The position numbers and the translations under genes are program-made. This document shows positions 1 through 10,010 of a stretch of 64,000 bases of DNA, piece after piece (position 1 is the first letter of the stretch; each line of letters begins with the position of its first letter). Location of the stretch: NCBI GenBank assembly GCA_031761405.1, contig JASEVX010000007.1, forward strand, positions 39,425,248-39,489,247, read 5' to 3'. Below the pieces are notes generated by a model. The model was not told where the DNA came from. It saw only the letters and a program-made list of their open reading frames with translations, and ran no database searches. The DNA is from Serripes groenlandicus. Lineage: Eukaryota; Mollusca; Bivalvia; Cardiida; Cardiidae.

Positions 1-62
1 CATAGAGTTTGGTTGAGGAAGAAGAGGTACATTGTGGGGGAAAGACCCTCCTTATCTAGTCC
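1..62. repeat. half copy of a hairpin repeat
   Basis: The first ~60 bases (CATAGAGTTTGGTTGAGG, then AAAGACCCTCCTTATCTAGTCC) resemble 34667-34735, the right side and flank of a longer hairpin element. Only one arm lies in the window, so the copy is either truncated or continues to the left. It sits in the intron before the first phosphatase exon. Confidence 0.5.
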
Positions 63-203
63 TTTCCCCCAGTAGCGGGTTTCATGTTTGACCGCCCTCG
101 GGCATTCACATTTCCTAGCCTAGTATTCGTTTGTTTAGCCAGATAAAACAAAATCTAGCCCTATGATTGAATCAATTATTTTAAAAACTGTTTCATGTTA
201 CAG

Positions 204-339
204 ATACGGAGGCGTAGAAGCAGCCACATTCAGTGCTCTATGGAGTATTTACGATCAGATGCAATATGACAAATCTGTCAATATATACCAGCTATCCAAA
301 CTGTATCACTTAAAACGATCTGGTGTTATTGGGAGTAAG
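204..339 (+). CDS. receptor-type protein tyrosine phosphatase, penultimate coding exon
   Basis: This exon encodes part of a protein tyrosine phosphatase domain. Visible are YGGVEAATFSAL, then a helix ending in SVNIYQLSKLYHLKRSGVIGSK, which matches the C-terminal half of receptor PTP domains (TFCAL...VDVYQ...LRPG). The acceptor is TTTCATGTTACAG before 204 and the donor is AAG|GTATGT at 339/340. The exon enters with the last base of a split codon and leaves in phase 0, which joins in frame to 1764. The earlier exons lie left of the window. At the place of the P-loop, where an active enzyme has G-R-[ST]-G before T-F, this protein has V-E-A-A, so the catalytic arginine position is glutamate. That suggests a membrane-distal, catalytically dead D2 domain. 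Family assignment is firm; the subfamily is not. Confidence 0.85.
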
Positions 340-403
340 GTATGTAAGGCTTAACACTAACCCTATTGAATGTATACAATCAGTATCTGTCTCCCCAAAT
401 GAA

Positions 404-602
404 ACCTATCTGTGGTGTTGCAGTTGAGCATGTGGGAGGTTGCGAGTTCAATCCCTGGTGTCATACCAAAGACTTTAAAAATGGTAGTAATGGCTTTCCC
501 TAAATTGCGCTCAGAGTTGTGGGGTAAGCAGTACGACTGACTGGCTGGTGTCAGGATAAATGGACCAGTAGTACTGGTAACTTACCCAGGAAACACTGAT
601 AC
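404..602 (+). mobile_element. SINE of the 'CCATTTATCCTGACACCAG' family
   Basis: A B-box-like stretch GAGTTCAATCCC lies near 446. It is followed by a body containing GGTGTCAGGATAAATGGACC (from about 547), and the same body is present in minus orientation at 20701-20890, 59523-59700 and 60600-60775. The tRNA-like head plus repeated body fits a tRNA-derived SINE. The A box is degenerate and I could not fix target duplications here. Confidence 0.55.
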
Positions 603-1263
603 ATCTGAACAATTGTTACCTGTGTAAAACACCATACTAACAAAATAAAGTAGATTACTTTCAAAACATCAGGACAACAGTAAGGGAAATCTGTATCAAT
701 GAATGTATCATTGTTGAATAATAAAGTCGGCAACATCATTAGCAATTTCTCATTTATCCTCAATGTTTTAAAAGATGTCTACTACAAATGCAGATGCATG
801 AGAGAAATGTTGAAGGTCTAGTCTTTCCTTTAACATCCCCCGCAGAAAATTGGTTGTAAACATTGTGGAGCAATAAAAGATTGTGTGAGTATACAGGCTG
901 TTCTTGGTCTATTTTGTTTACATGAACAGCATGATAAACAGATAATAAAGTATTGGGAATAACATTTTCCCACTAACAATAAAACTGCAGCAGATGACTT
1001 AAAAGACATACCCGTAAAAATACAGAAAAAATCCCTTTTAATGAAATAATGAAAGTATATTTATTGACTAGAGTTAAAAAGATTGTGACAAATGGAGATA
1101 CTGCTCATTATGGGCAACTTCTGCATTGGCCACAATGTTTTCAAAATTGTCAATATTAGGTAAAAGGGATAAGAGGATATTGTGTTATTGGAAGTAACGT
1201 ACGACAAAGTTGCCTACTTGATATTGATTTCAAGAAATTTAGCACATGTAAGAAGAACTGTCT

Positions 1264-1716
1264 TTAATCCTTTCCCTCAACTTGTAGATGCATTTTAACC
1301 CTTTCCCTCATATAGACGCTTTCTGACGCCTCTGCAGCAGGCGGCTTTTTGAAAACATAGTGACAAAAGAATAAATTGCACAAAACGTGCAATTTCTCCT
1401 TTTGACACAATGTTTTCCACTTTTAGTCATAGGTTATCCATTCATTTATGGAGAGTTTCTATTTTTTGACAAAATACGTTCAAAGTCGTCTGCTGCAGAA
1501 TTGTTGTATGAGGGAAAGGGTTAAACCATCGGAAGTAGATGTCTTTAGAAATCTTTGTGACAAAAGGAGAAATTGCTCATAATGAGCAGTTTTTCCTTTT
1601 TGCCACAATGTTTTCATTCTTATTCATTAATTGTGCCAACATTTATGGAAATCATCCATATTTTTGTCATGATGTTTTCGAAGTCGTCTGCTGCTAATTT
1701 GTTAAAGTTATGTGGG
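1264..1716. mobile_element. older TTAA MITE interrupted by a younger copy
   Basis: The left part starts with CCTTTCCCTCAACTTGTAGATG. The right part resumes after 1524 with a degenerate GTAGATGTC, a GGAGAAATTGCTCATAATG core, GTCGTCTGCTGC and GTGGGAAACGG. Together they make one decayed palindromic MITE, split by the intact 222-bp copy at 1299-1520. Confidence 0.6.
1299..1520. mobile_element. palindromic TTAA MITE, subfamily A, 222 bp
   Basis: TTAA at 1295-1298 and 1521-1524 bounds a 222-bp near-palindrome beginning CCCTTTCCCTCATATAGACG and ending GAGGGAAAGGG. The centre is GCACAAAACGTGC with flanking arms of AAATT/AATTT and TTCTCC. TTAA target sites and CCCTTT ends are the hallmarks of piggyBac transposons, so I read it as a non-autonomous piggyBac derivative. 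It has no coding capacity. Confidence 0.75.
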
Positions 1717-1763
1717 AAACGGTAAATGGACACAGATATATGACATTGTTTTATCTTTTTCAG

Positions 1764-2060
1764 GAAAATTACCTATTTTTATTCCAAGCGGCAGAAAGTT
1801 TGTCAAAAGAATGGACGGAGAGGGACAAACAATCTTCACCTGGTTCTATAAGACTAAATGTAGGATCCATGAAGAAAAATGGAACATTTCCTAAGAATGC
1901 TTCTATTAATAGTAAACCGGAAACCTCTATACCTAGAAGTAGTACTATAAATAGCAAAATGGAATCCCCAGGATCTGGAAATGGAACTTTAAATAGTAAC
2001 ACGGAACCTATTATAGATAGAAGATATTCTATAAATAGCAAAACAGAGACAGATGTGTGA
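1764..2060 (+). CDS. receptor-type protein tyrosine phosphatase, last coding exon
   Basis: The exon starts after TTTATCTTTTTCAG and continues phase 0 from the exon ending at 339. The first residues, ENYLFLFQAAESLSKEW, are the last helix of a PTP domain. A 45-residue serine-, asparagine- and lysine-rich linker precedes a tandem repeat of 14 residues (42 bp): units start at 1899 (ASINSKPE), 1941 (STINSKME), 1983 (GTLNSNTE) and 2025 (YSINSKTE). The stop TGA is at 2058-2060. The C-terminal residues ETDV fit a class I PDZ-domain ligand (T at -2, V at 0). The ATG at 1710 lies in the intron and is not a start. The repeats have no function I recognise. Confidence 0.85.
   Translation, partial: ENYLFLFQAAESLSKEWTERDKQSSPGSIRLNVGSMKKNGTFPKNASINSKPETSIPRSSTINSKMESPGSGNGTLNSNTEPIIDRRYSINSKTETDV
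1899..2060 (+). repeat. 42-bp coding tandem repeat in the phosphatase tail
   Basis: There are three full 42-bp units and one partial 36-bp unit including the stop. The conserved core codes [ST]-[IL]-N-S-[KN]-x-E, while the second half of each unit is free (TSIPRS, SPGSGN, PIIDRR). Phase is kept throughout. Confidence 0.85.
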
Positions 2061-2489
2061 TTCCATTCAATTTCAGTGCTATATAAAGGGATAAAACTTT
2101 ACTGTATGTCCGTGCTTTGCAGTCAGTATGCTTTTGTGATGAAGAACCATAGTGAAATGTTAGGAAAACTTTCGTCACCGAATGTAGGCTGTATTAAACC
2201 TTTCACCTCATATTTGTACATTTGCATTTCATCAAGTCAAATCATTGTTTACTCTACTGGCGTAATATCCAGAATATACTTTGTTTCTGCAGTCTGTCTG
2301 TTGTTGACTTTCTCTTGTGAACACAATAGAGTCCACAGTTCTCAGCCAATTCTTTTCAAACTTTCACAGATTGTTTATACCAGTAAAATCTCAGAGCCCA
2401 TTAAAAATGAGCTGATTCTGTTTTATCAATTGATAAATAAATCCTCATTAAATGGTAAAGAATTGAGAATGTGTGAGAAAACACAGTTT
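2061..2489 (+). other. probable 3' untranslated region with poly(A) signal candidate
   Basis: No further coding is convincing. An AATAAA hexamer at 2436-2441 is the first candidate poly(A) signal after the stop; another lies near 3141. The real 3' end cannot be decided without transcripts. Confidence 0.45.
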
Positions 2490-2493
2490 TTAA

Positions 2494-2715
2494 CCCTTTC
2501 CCTCATATAGACGCTTTCTGACGCCTCTGTAGCAGACGGCTTTTTGAAAACATAGTGACAAAAGAAGAAATTGCACAAAACGTGCAATTTCTCCTTTTGC
2601 CACAATGTTTTCCACTTTTTGTCATAGGTTATCCATTCAATTATGGAGAGATTGTATGTTTTGACAAAATATGTTCAAAGTCGTCTGCTGCAGAATTGTC
2701 GTATGAGGGAAAGGG
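2494..2715. mobile_element. palindromic TTAA MITE, subfamily A, 222 bp
   Basis: TTAA at 2490-2493 and 2716-2719 flanks a 222-bp copy nearly identical to 1299-1520, including the same non-palindromic segment TAGGTTATCCATTCAATT. It may lie in the phosphatase 3' UTR. Confidence 0.75.
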
Positions 2716-2811
2716 TTAAATTGATTCTTTTCGAACATGCACAGATTGTTTTTGCCTTAGAGAGAGATTCCTATTGATATTGAGCAAATTTTGTCATTTT
2801 TTTTTAATTAA

Positions 2812-3035
2812 CCGTTTCCCCCATTCAGACAAATTTTGGCACACCTGCAACAGACTGCTTTAAAAATAAAGTGGCAAAAGGAGAAACTACTCATAATGAG
2901 CAATTTCTTCTTTCGCCAATGATTTCTATTCTATATAAAATTTATGCTTTCATTTCTAGAGATTTTCCATATTTTTCGTACAAGTTTTCAAAGTCGTCTG
3001 CTGCAGATTTCTTAGATGTGGGAATGGGAGTTATT
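2812..3035. mobile_element. diverged TTAA-type MITE
   Basis: It starts AACCGTTTCCCCCATTCAGAC, has the core GGAGAAACTACTCATAATGAG and ends GTCGTCTGCTGCAGATTTC...GTGGGAATGGG. This is a decayed member of the same family, and its terminal TTAA is lost on the right. Confidence 0.6.
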
Positions 3036-3355
3036 TGTATCAAGATCTTCCATTACTCTATGATAGTAAAATATCAAGATAGTGTAGATTTTCATCATTA
3101 TTAATAGTCAGCAGTAAATGCCCATTCCTTGCTAAATTTTAATAAATGATAGCCATGTTAGGGATTTTCATTTTGGATTAAATTTCTCCAGACTTTCGAC
3201 GCCTCTGTCGCAAAATAGTTTTTTAAACACACAGGAATGCTTTCCCTCTGACGCTTTCCCTCTGACGCAGAAAACTTGATGAATATGTGTGCAGTCTGAT
3301 CAGGTCCTTTGCTATAAGAAATCTTGTTAGGCTACCATTCCTACAAGCTTCTATT

Positions 3356-3453
3356 ATCCCTTTCCCACTTGTAGACGCGTTCTGACGCATCTGCAGCAGA
3401 CAGCTTTTGAAAACTGTGTGGCAAAAGTACAATATGCTCATAATGAGTAATGT
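3356..3453. mobile_element. left half of a TTAA-type MITE
   Basis: ATCCCTTTCCCACTTGTAGACG leads to CTGCAGCAGACAGCTTTTGAAAAC and GCTCATAATGAG. The right arm is missing and is replaced by the minisatellite that follows. Confidence 0.55.
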
Positions 3454-3459
3454 GTGAAC

Positions 3460-3660
3460 ATCGTCACAATACCATATTTGAATGGCATACATATTTTAAT
3501 GACATCACAATACTATATTATTTCAAGGACTTGTCATGTTATTTCAATAATGTTACAATACCATATTTGAATGATGTTACACCATATTTAAAAAATGTCC
3601 CAATGTCGTTTTTGAATGTCATTACTTTACATTTCAATGACGACAAATTACAATATTTGG
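3460..3660 (+). repeat. degenerate AT-rich minisatellite
   Basis: CAATACCATATTTGAATG and variants recur about five times at roughly 35-45 bp spacing (3468, 3509, 3556, 3581 and later). The open frame across it is only a by-product of the repeat. Confidence 0.5.
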
Positions 3661-3869
3661 TGTGTATTTGTGCTTGACAAATACAATATTTTTTAATCCA
3701 TTGTGTAGTATTTGCTTGTTATATTTTGCATATATTTGCGCCTGAAAATGTGTAGGTGTATAATAAAACATGATACAGTATGATATTTTAGTATTGGGCA
3801 GTGCCATATCCATTATTGATGTAAGTTATTTTTGAAAATAGAAAAATCTTTTTTGTCAAATTTTTGTTT

Positions 3870-4066
3870 TAACCATTTTCCTGATACATGCCCCTTTTGA
3901 GACCATTGTAGAATAAAGGAAAATTGCTCAAATAGAGTAATTGCTTCTTTTCCCACAATGTTTCCACTTTGTATCAAAAGTGTACCTCCATTTTGAAATG
4001 CAATACCTTTTTCATTAGCAATTTTTTAGAGCTGACGACTTTGAAAATGTCATATCAGGTAAATTG
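3870..4066. mobile_element. old TTAA-type MITE
   Basis: TAACCATTTTCCTGATACATG, the core AAATTGCTCAAATAGAGTAATTGC with CCACAATGTTTCC, and a right end with GACGACTTTGAAAAT support a strongly decayed family member. Confidence 0.4.
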
Positions 4067-4390
4067 TTCACCGTTCTCTGATGTGGTCATTTTTGACAAC
4101 TTACAAAAAATAATGTAGCATCTGTTTGTCTCATGCTGATATATTGGCAAGTGACTGATGTGTTCTTTCGAACACTCTTTTTAAATAAACGTAGAAGAAT
4201 ATGCGAAGTGATTCATTTTGAATTTCCTGAAGATACGTTCATGACACAAGTAGATGTTTAGTGTATATACGTACAGATCTTAATTTATTTATATCTCCTG
4301 TGCTTGATTTAGTATTGTAAATAGATGTATAGCTTTTTCATATTAGTATTATCATTGGAAGGTTCCTTGAAGGCTGACACTTATTCTCTG

Positions 4391-4500
4391 TTAACCCTTG
4401 CCCACATACAACAAACCTGCAGCAGACATATTTGAACACATCTAGACAAAAATACGGAAACTCTCTATATATTATGAATGCATAATTATTGAAAACAAAC
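4391..4500. mobile_element. left half of a TTAA-type MITE, subfamily B
   Basis: TTAACCCTTGCCCACATACAACAAACCTGCAGCAGAC, followed by a divergent AT-rich arm, matches the left halves at 8920, 13532 and 33066. No right half follows. Confidence 0.5.
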
Positions 4501-4504
4501 CATA

Positions 4505-4898
4505 CTGTTTCTCAAACTGTATTGTTATTTATTATTAAAATGCTTAAGTTTTGTGATTAGGTTATGATTTACAATCATGCCTTTGAGAAGCTATGCTGGC
4601 CTGTTATAGCTCTTGTTCACACAATGTAGTGTGTTCAGTTTCTCATCAGAAAGAATAACGGGACCTTTTAGCTATACAATGGAGTCGAGTCAGACCCATT
4701 CTGGTTGTCAAACCCTATTGTTACTTACAAGCAAAATGTTTTAGTTTTACTATAAAATTCTGATATACATTGCAAGCTATGCTGTCCTGTTTAAAGCTCT
4801 TGTCCATACAATGTTGTCCGTTCAGTTTCACAACAGGAAGAGTTGTAGCCGTTTTAGAGACACAATAGAGTTGAGTTGGACCCATACTATTTACAGAT
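4505..4898 (+). repeat. two diverged tandem units of about 195 bp
   Basis: 4512-4712 and 4713-4898 align: TATTGTTA, AAGCTATGCTG(G/T)CCTGTT, GCTCTTGT(T/C)CA, ACAATG, GTTCAGTTTC, and GAGTCGAG/GAGTTGAG followed by GACCCAT. No known family is recognised. From 4900 to 6270 I see no other structure. Confidence 0.5.
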
Positions 4899-6277
4899 TT
4901 AGCTTATGTTGAAAAGGGGTTTAACGCCTATATTACAGGGGGATAACTGTCTTTTTTCTTTGAATGATAACAGGTATTTTTTCAGAAAGTTGCTAGCCAT
5001 GGCTTCACACAAAAGAGTTGTAAGCATATCTTTAACAATATGTATTTAGAACTATATTGCATTAATCCCTCCGTATGACTCGAAGTGAGAATAGCAATAA
5101 TGGGAAAACATGTATAATACATGATGATCTTACATGTAAACAAATGATTTTCTGGTAAGGTCATAAATAATTTAATGAAAAAATGCTTGAACTTAAGCAA
5201 TATGAACTTGAAGTATGGTAAGAATTGCTTATATAAAAGATAATAAACTTGCAGAAAATATTGTGTGAAGATTGTTTTATTTTGATATCTAACCATTTTT
5301 CTATAAAACTCTTTTTTTTTATGCTATATTAATGAAAATCATGTCCAGATGAAAGTATAGTTTAAAGACGAATTAAAAACATTTTAGGAAACAAAGGAGA
5401 GCTAATGTTGTCACCAACCCGTTGGCTTTGGATTTAGCAAAATGTTTAAATTCAATCATTGTGTTAAAGATTTACATCAAGCCCATACCTGGCGAGCTAT
5501 GTTGTTTCCTTTCTCACATTGTTTTCAAGAAGTGTCTTCTCCATGGTCCTCATAAGTCAGTTTTGTAAGGGAAGCAGTTTTAAGTGTTTAAATTATATAT
5601 TATATTACGTCATTGAAAACATTGTAGGCAAAGGATAAATTACTTCTAGGTTCTTCTTTTCTCGTATTGTTCTGTATCAGGCATAAGAAGTTGTAGTGAT
5701 CAAGGAAATTGTTATAAAAAAGTGGGAAAGAAAACCCATATAAAAGCTTTTAAAATTTCTATTCAAAAAACTAAAATGCATTGTGTGCAATAAATTGTAC
5801 GCTTTTTGATATTTCTTACATAAACATATCATATAATTCGCTTGACAATGAAACCATTTGATTGATGTTTTATATTATCCAAAATTTTATAGTTTCTATA
5901 TGTTGTTGTTTATTATTCTGCTGCACACTTTGAATACAACAGACTGTTATATTGTTCAAAAATCAAAAAAAATATTAATGAGATTTTTTATATAATGGAA
6001 ATTTTGTATATGCACAAAACTTGAAAATAGCTTGACCATAACTTGAAAGGCTCTATTACCAGTACTAATATAAACCCTTTCCAATATCCAATATGTGAAA
6101 TATCTCGAAATGAAAGAATGTTTCAGAACGAGAGTAGAAAACCTGTTGGCAAAAGTTGTCCGTCAAAAATACTTCAAAATGTATTAGCATATGGGAAAAG
6201 ATCAATAGTCCCTCCCATACATGATAGGGATCCACAAAAGAAGAGGCAAGGAAAAAATAAACTAACTTGAATTCAAC

Positions 6278-6456
6278 TTTTCCCACATACAGACATCTGA
6301 AGCAACACATTTTGAAAGCATTGTGGCTCATATTTAGCAATTTCTCCTTTTGCTACAATTTTTTCAACTCTATTCAACAATTATATTTCATATTTTTGCC
6401 TATATTTATTCAAAGCCATATGCTGCAAATTTGATTTATGTGGGAAAGGGCTAACC
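6278..6456. mobile_element. decayed TTAA-type MITE
   Basis: AACTTTTCCCACATACAGAC at the left, AGCAATTTCTCCTTTTGC in the core and GTGGGAAAGGGCTAACC at the right mark a diverged copy with an internal deletion on the left arm. Confidence 0.55.
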
Positions 6457-6529
6457 ATTTGCTTCATAGATATATCTACTTTCCTCATATGCAAATGAGG
6501 AAACTTCTCTGGATTGAATCCATAACATT

Positions 6530-6741
6530 AAACCTTTCCCAAAAAATAGATGCTTTCTGACACATCTGTAGATGAGTTTTTTTAAAACATTGTGACAAAA
6601 GGGGAAATTGCTCTAAAAGAGCAATTTCTCCTTTTTGCACAATATTTTCAAGTATGATCATTCCATTTGTAGATTTTCCATCTTTTTGCAAGATGTTATT
6701 AAAGTTGTCTGCTGCAGATTTGGCGTTTGTGGGAAAAGGTT
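6530..6741. mobile_element. TTAA-type MITE
   Basis: It starts TTAAACCTTTCCCAAAAAATAG and ends GTCTGCTGCAGATTTGGC...GTGGGAAAAGGTTA. The core GGGGAAATTGCTCTAAAAGAGC remains palindromic. A non-palindromic spacer sits on the right arm. Confidence 0.6.
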
Positions 6742-7469
6742 ATTTGAGTAAATTTTTCTTTTCTCTCAATGTTTTCTCTTTTTGTCACCATCTTGTTGTA
6801 CATATATCATGTGTGCTACATATTGTCTCTGAATTGAAAAAGTTTATGTTTTTATCTTTTTCCTTCTCTTATCAATAGGTGAGTTTTTGAAAACATAATG
6901 GAAAAAGAAGACATCTAAAACTGCTATATCAGTTTATGGGATTTAAAATATGAGAAAAAGTTTTTCGTTTCATTATTTAGCTTTACATTTTAATGAAGTA
7001 TATGTATTAAGTGCCAATTAGTTGTTTCATTGTATATTCCCTTTGTTGTCCTGTTTTATGTTTACAATCAAAACCTTGGCTAGTTATTTGTAATACCAGT
7101 TATTGTTACGTAGATTTTCTAAAGACACATGTAGGGTTTCCTAACCAAGTCAATTGGGATTATAATTTTATTAAGCCATGTTGTATTTGTTACGATTATT
7201 TTAGCAATTTAAAATGTAACCTTTTCTTAGCATATAAATATCAAGGAAAGACCAAACCATTGTCTCTTCTTCTAAACTTATATCGCAAATCCAGTCACAG
7301 ATATTTAATTTTGAAAGAAAAAAGATGTGATAAAAAAGATTTATTCATGTTTACTGCTTCATCTAGAAATAACATCATCATATATTTAGGAGCATCATCG
7401 GTCTGATTCTTGTCACTCTTATTTCAACTCAGTAATCTGGATAGCAGTGAAACCTGTAACATTTGCTCT
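6742..7469. other. no recognisable feature
   Basis: AT-rich sequence. The 131-codon open frame at 7011-7406 has a low-complexity composition without a recognisable domain, and I do not call it a gene. Confidence 0.5.
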
Positions 7470-7683
7470 TTTATTTAACTTTATCCAAAGTTCAAAGTAT
7501 ATGCAGCAGACTACTTTAAAAACTTCTATGTAAAAGTATAGAACATGTGTAATTATTGAATACAATTGAAATTGTTGTAGCAAAAGGGGAAATTGCTAAT
7601 TATGAGCTATTTTTTCTTTTCTCATAATGTTTTCAAAAGTTGTCTGCTGCAGATGTGTCAATGAACACCTACAGGTGGGAAGG
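7470..7683. mobile_element. TTAA-type MITE, subfamily B, left end lost
   Basis: ATGCAGCAGACTACTTTAAAAAC on the left, AAAAGGGGAAATTGCTAATTATGAG in the core and AAAGTTGTCTGCTGCAGATG then GGTGGGAAGGGCTTA on the right. The next element (7684 on) abuts it. Confidence 0.5.
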
Positions 7684-7685
7684 GC

Positions 7686-8112
7686 TTATTAGTCCCCTAC
7701 CGGCGTGCCGAAGGGGACTATTAGGTTTGCACTCCGTCAGTCCGTCAGTCCATCTGTCAGTCAGTCAGTCAGTCAGTCAGTCAGTCCGGCAAATCAGTTT
7801 TCCGCACTTTTTTTCTACATGCTTTGAGGTATTGAGCTGAAATTTTGTATATGCCTTTGTAATCATGTGTCACAGATCAAGTTCGCGTTTCCTGGGATTT
7901 CGTCAATTTTTTAATGAGTTATGCCCCTTTTTGGACTTAGAATATTCGTTTTCCGCATTTTTTTTCTACATGCTTTGAGGTATTGAGCTGAAATTTTGTA
8001 TATGCCTCTGTAATCATGTGTCACAGATCAAGTTCGCGTTTCCTGGGATTTCGTCAATTTTTTAATGAGTTATGCCCCTTTTTGGACTTAGTGCAAACCA
8101 GTAGGGGACTAT
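7686..8112 (-). mobile_element. pearl/HINE-like element with GTCCCC hairpin, minus orientation
   Basis: Read on the minus strand, it begins with subterminal repeat AGTCCCCTACTGG (8098-8110) and carries two tandem units of about 140 bp. A tetranucleotide array (GACT/GACG type, 7728-7790) follows, then a hairpin ending in AGTCCCCTTCGG...CCGGTAGGGGACTAA (7689-7722). The two subterminal arms are 13 bp with one mismatch. Tandem core, microsatellite and terminal hairpin match the pearl/Helentron-associated style of non-autonomous element. There is no coding. Confidence 0.6.
7797..8092. repeat. two direct repeats inside the GTCCCC element
   Basis: TTTTCCGCA, then a T-rich run, CTACATGCTTTGAGG and ATGTGTCACAGATC recur at about 7798 and 7948, and the two units are almost identical over about 140 bp. 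Confidence 0.75.
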
Positions 8113-8345
8113 GGTATTGCTTGCAATCCAGTTACTTGTTTAAACAATATTTTAGTGTTGCTATTTTCAGTAATTTCCTGACTCAAAAACTAAAAGATAG
8201 TTTTCAGACTTTATATTTTTTATACAGAGATATCAATCAAGTTCTGATAATAATGATGGGCTATTTTTTTAAGGTGTCATAATGGTATTATAATTGCTTA
8301 TTTTATGAATAATTTGACCATGTTACTAACTGTTTCCTGGTATGA

Positions 8346-8500
8346 TATTTAATCCTTTCTTACAAAAAACAAATCTGCAGCAGACGACTTTGAAAACATT
8401 TAGGTAAAAATGTGGAAAATGATATTATAATTATTGAGTCGAGCTTAAACTGTTTTGAGGATCAGGTGCAATTTATCCTTTTGCCATAATTTCAAATAAA
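8346..8500. mobile_element. TTAA-type MITE, subfamily B, decayed
   Basis: TTTAATCCTTTCTTACAAAAAAC, then TCTGCAGCAGACGACTTTGAAAAC and a distal ATTTATCCTTTTGCCATAA. The right end has no intact GGGAAAGGG. Confidence 0.5.
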
Positions 8501-8654
8501 TGATGTCTGCTGACACATGTGCGTCCATTTAAAAAATGTCTGCTTTTAAAATTTATCTGTTGTATCACAAATAATGTAAGTATTATTTGGATGCAGAGTT
8601 GAAAACCTTGTGGGATTAGATGTTTGTTCATTTTTGTCAAAAGCTGTCTGTATC

Positions 8655-8868
8655 AGGGAAACAAGCAATCTGCAGCAGACAACTCTGGAAGCATTTATTC
8701 AAAACTATGGTTACTCTAAAAAGAAATAAAACGAATCGAATAAAGTAGACAACGTATTGGCAAAAGGGGAAACGCTCATCATGAGCAATTTTCCTTTTGG
8801 CACAACGTTTACAGGTGTCGTCTGCTGAAAAGGCATCAGAAAGGGTCTGTAAATGGGAAAGGGTTAAC
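8655..8868. mobile_element. TTAA-type MITE, subfamily B
   Basis: The left arm is TCAGGGAAACAAGCAATCTG then CAGCAGACAACTC, the core is AAACGCTCATCATGAGCAA, and the right end is GTCGTCTGCTGAAAAGGC...GGGAAAGGGTTAA. Confidence 0.55.
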
Positions 8869-8915
8869 ATAAACCTTATTATGTAGAACTTGTCTTTGAA
8901 TATTGATGGTTTATG

Positions 8916-9133
8916 TTAGCCCTTTCCCACATACAACAAACCTGCAGCAGACGTCTTTGAAATCATGGAGGCAAAAATATGGAAAATATAAGTTTTATAA
9001 TTGAATAGAGTTAAACAAATATGGCAAAAGGAGAAAGTGTTCATTATGAGCAATTTCTTCTTTAGTTACTATGTTTTCAAAAGACGTCTGCTGCAGAGGC
9101 ATCAGAAAGCATCTATATGTGGGAAAGGAATTA
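8916..9133. mobile_element. TTAA-type MITE, subfamily B
   Basis: It starts TTAGCCCTTTCCCACATACA with CTGCAGCAGACGTC, has the core AAAGTGTTCATTATGAGCAA and ends GACGTCTGCTGCAGAGGC...TATGTGGGAAAGGAATTAG. Confidence 0.6.
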
Positions 9134-9292
9134 GTAAAACAGCAGGCTGTTTTCAAAATAATTTCAACATCTGGTAAGATTTAAAGTTCATATCTTGTAA
9201 AAGAGCTAAGAACATTATGGAACAGGAATAATTGCTCATGTTTACAGTACTGAAATACAGATCTTCATAAGTGTTTACCTGGTTCGATATAT

Positions 9293-9478
9293 TTAACCAT
9301 TTCCCACATACAACAAATCTGAAGCAGACAACTTTAAATCATCTAGGCAGTAATATGGAAAATATTTTAATAAAAGGAGAAATTACTCATAAGGAATAAT
9401 TTCTTATTGTGCAACAATGTATTATAAAGTTGTCAACATCAGATGCTTTGAAATGAAGTTGACACTAGAAAAGGATTA
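9293..9478. mobile_element. decayed TTAA-type MITE, subfamily B
   Basis: TTTAACCATTTCCCACATACAAC, then TCTGAAGCAGACAAC and the core GGAGAAATTACTCATAAGGAATAATTTC. The right arm is degraded (AGAAAAGGATTAAA). Confidence 0.5.
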
Positions 9479-9581
9479 AAATAATCTGCAACGTTAGAAG
9501 ACAATAATTCAACATTATAAATAACAGAAGTATTTTGGTACGGAGTAGTAAGGATTGGTAAACGAGGAAATTACTTGTTAA

Positions 9582-9803
9582 CCCTTTCCCTCAAACGCCA
9601 TTTCTGCTTCAGACGACTTTGAACGTATTTTGTCAAAACATAGAAAATCTCTTTAATTGAATGGATAACCTATGACTAAAAGTGGAAAACATTGTGGCAA
9701 AAGGAGAAATTGCATGTTTTGTGCAATTTCTTCTTTTGTCACTATGTTTTCAAAAAGCCGTCTGCTGTAGAGGCGTCAGAAAGCGTCTATATGATGGAAA
9801 GGG
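9582..9803. mobile_element. palindromic TTAA MITE, subfamily A, 222 bp, reversed
   Basis: TTAA at 9578-9581 and 9804-9807 bounds exactly 222 bp. The asymmetric segment reads AATTGAATGGATAACCTATG, the reverse complement of the copies at 1299, 2494 and 15722, so this copy is in the opposite orientation. Confidence 0.75.
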
Positions 9804-10010
9804 TTAAGAGCAATTTCTCCTTTTACCGCAATGTTGTGTAGTCTTGGATATTCCTAGAAATTGTTCATTAATTTTATACTTGTTGTTTTGACTATTTTAT
9901 TATTGTACAAACAATGTCGTCTAAATGTAGTGACAAAAACAGACTTGGTTGACTTAACATGCCAGATAATATATATTATGCTATAAGGAAGAGTGTACAT
10001 ATATTAATTA

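Larger units (their letters stand above)
340..1763 (+). other. intron of the phosphatase gene, filled with repeats
   Basis: GTATGT opens the intron and TTTATCTTTTTCAG closes it. It holds a SINE (about 404-602), a decayed MITE around 1068-1165 and a nested pair of MITEs (1264-1716). I see no additional exon in it. Confidence 0.75.

Noticed and set aside
2076..2510. 144-codon open frame after the phosphatase stop
   Set aside because: No recognisable domain; it runs into the MITE beginning at 2494; better explained as 3' UTR.
7011..7406. 131-codon open frame
   Set aside because: No domain, low-complexity AT-rich coding, no splice or poly(A) context.
7735..7790. CRISPR-like short repeats (CAGT)n
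   Set aside because: A simple tetranucleotide microsatellite within a transposon-like repeat, in a eukaryotic context.
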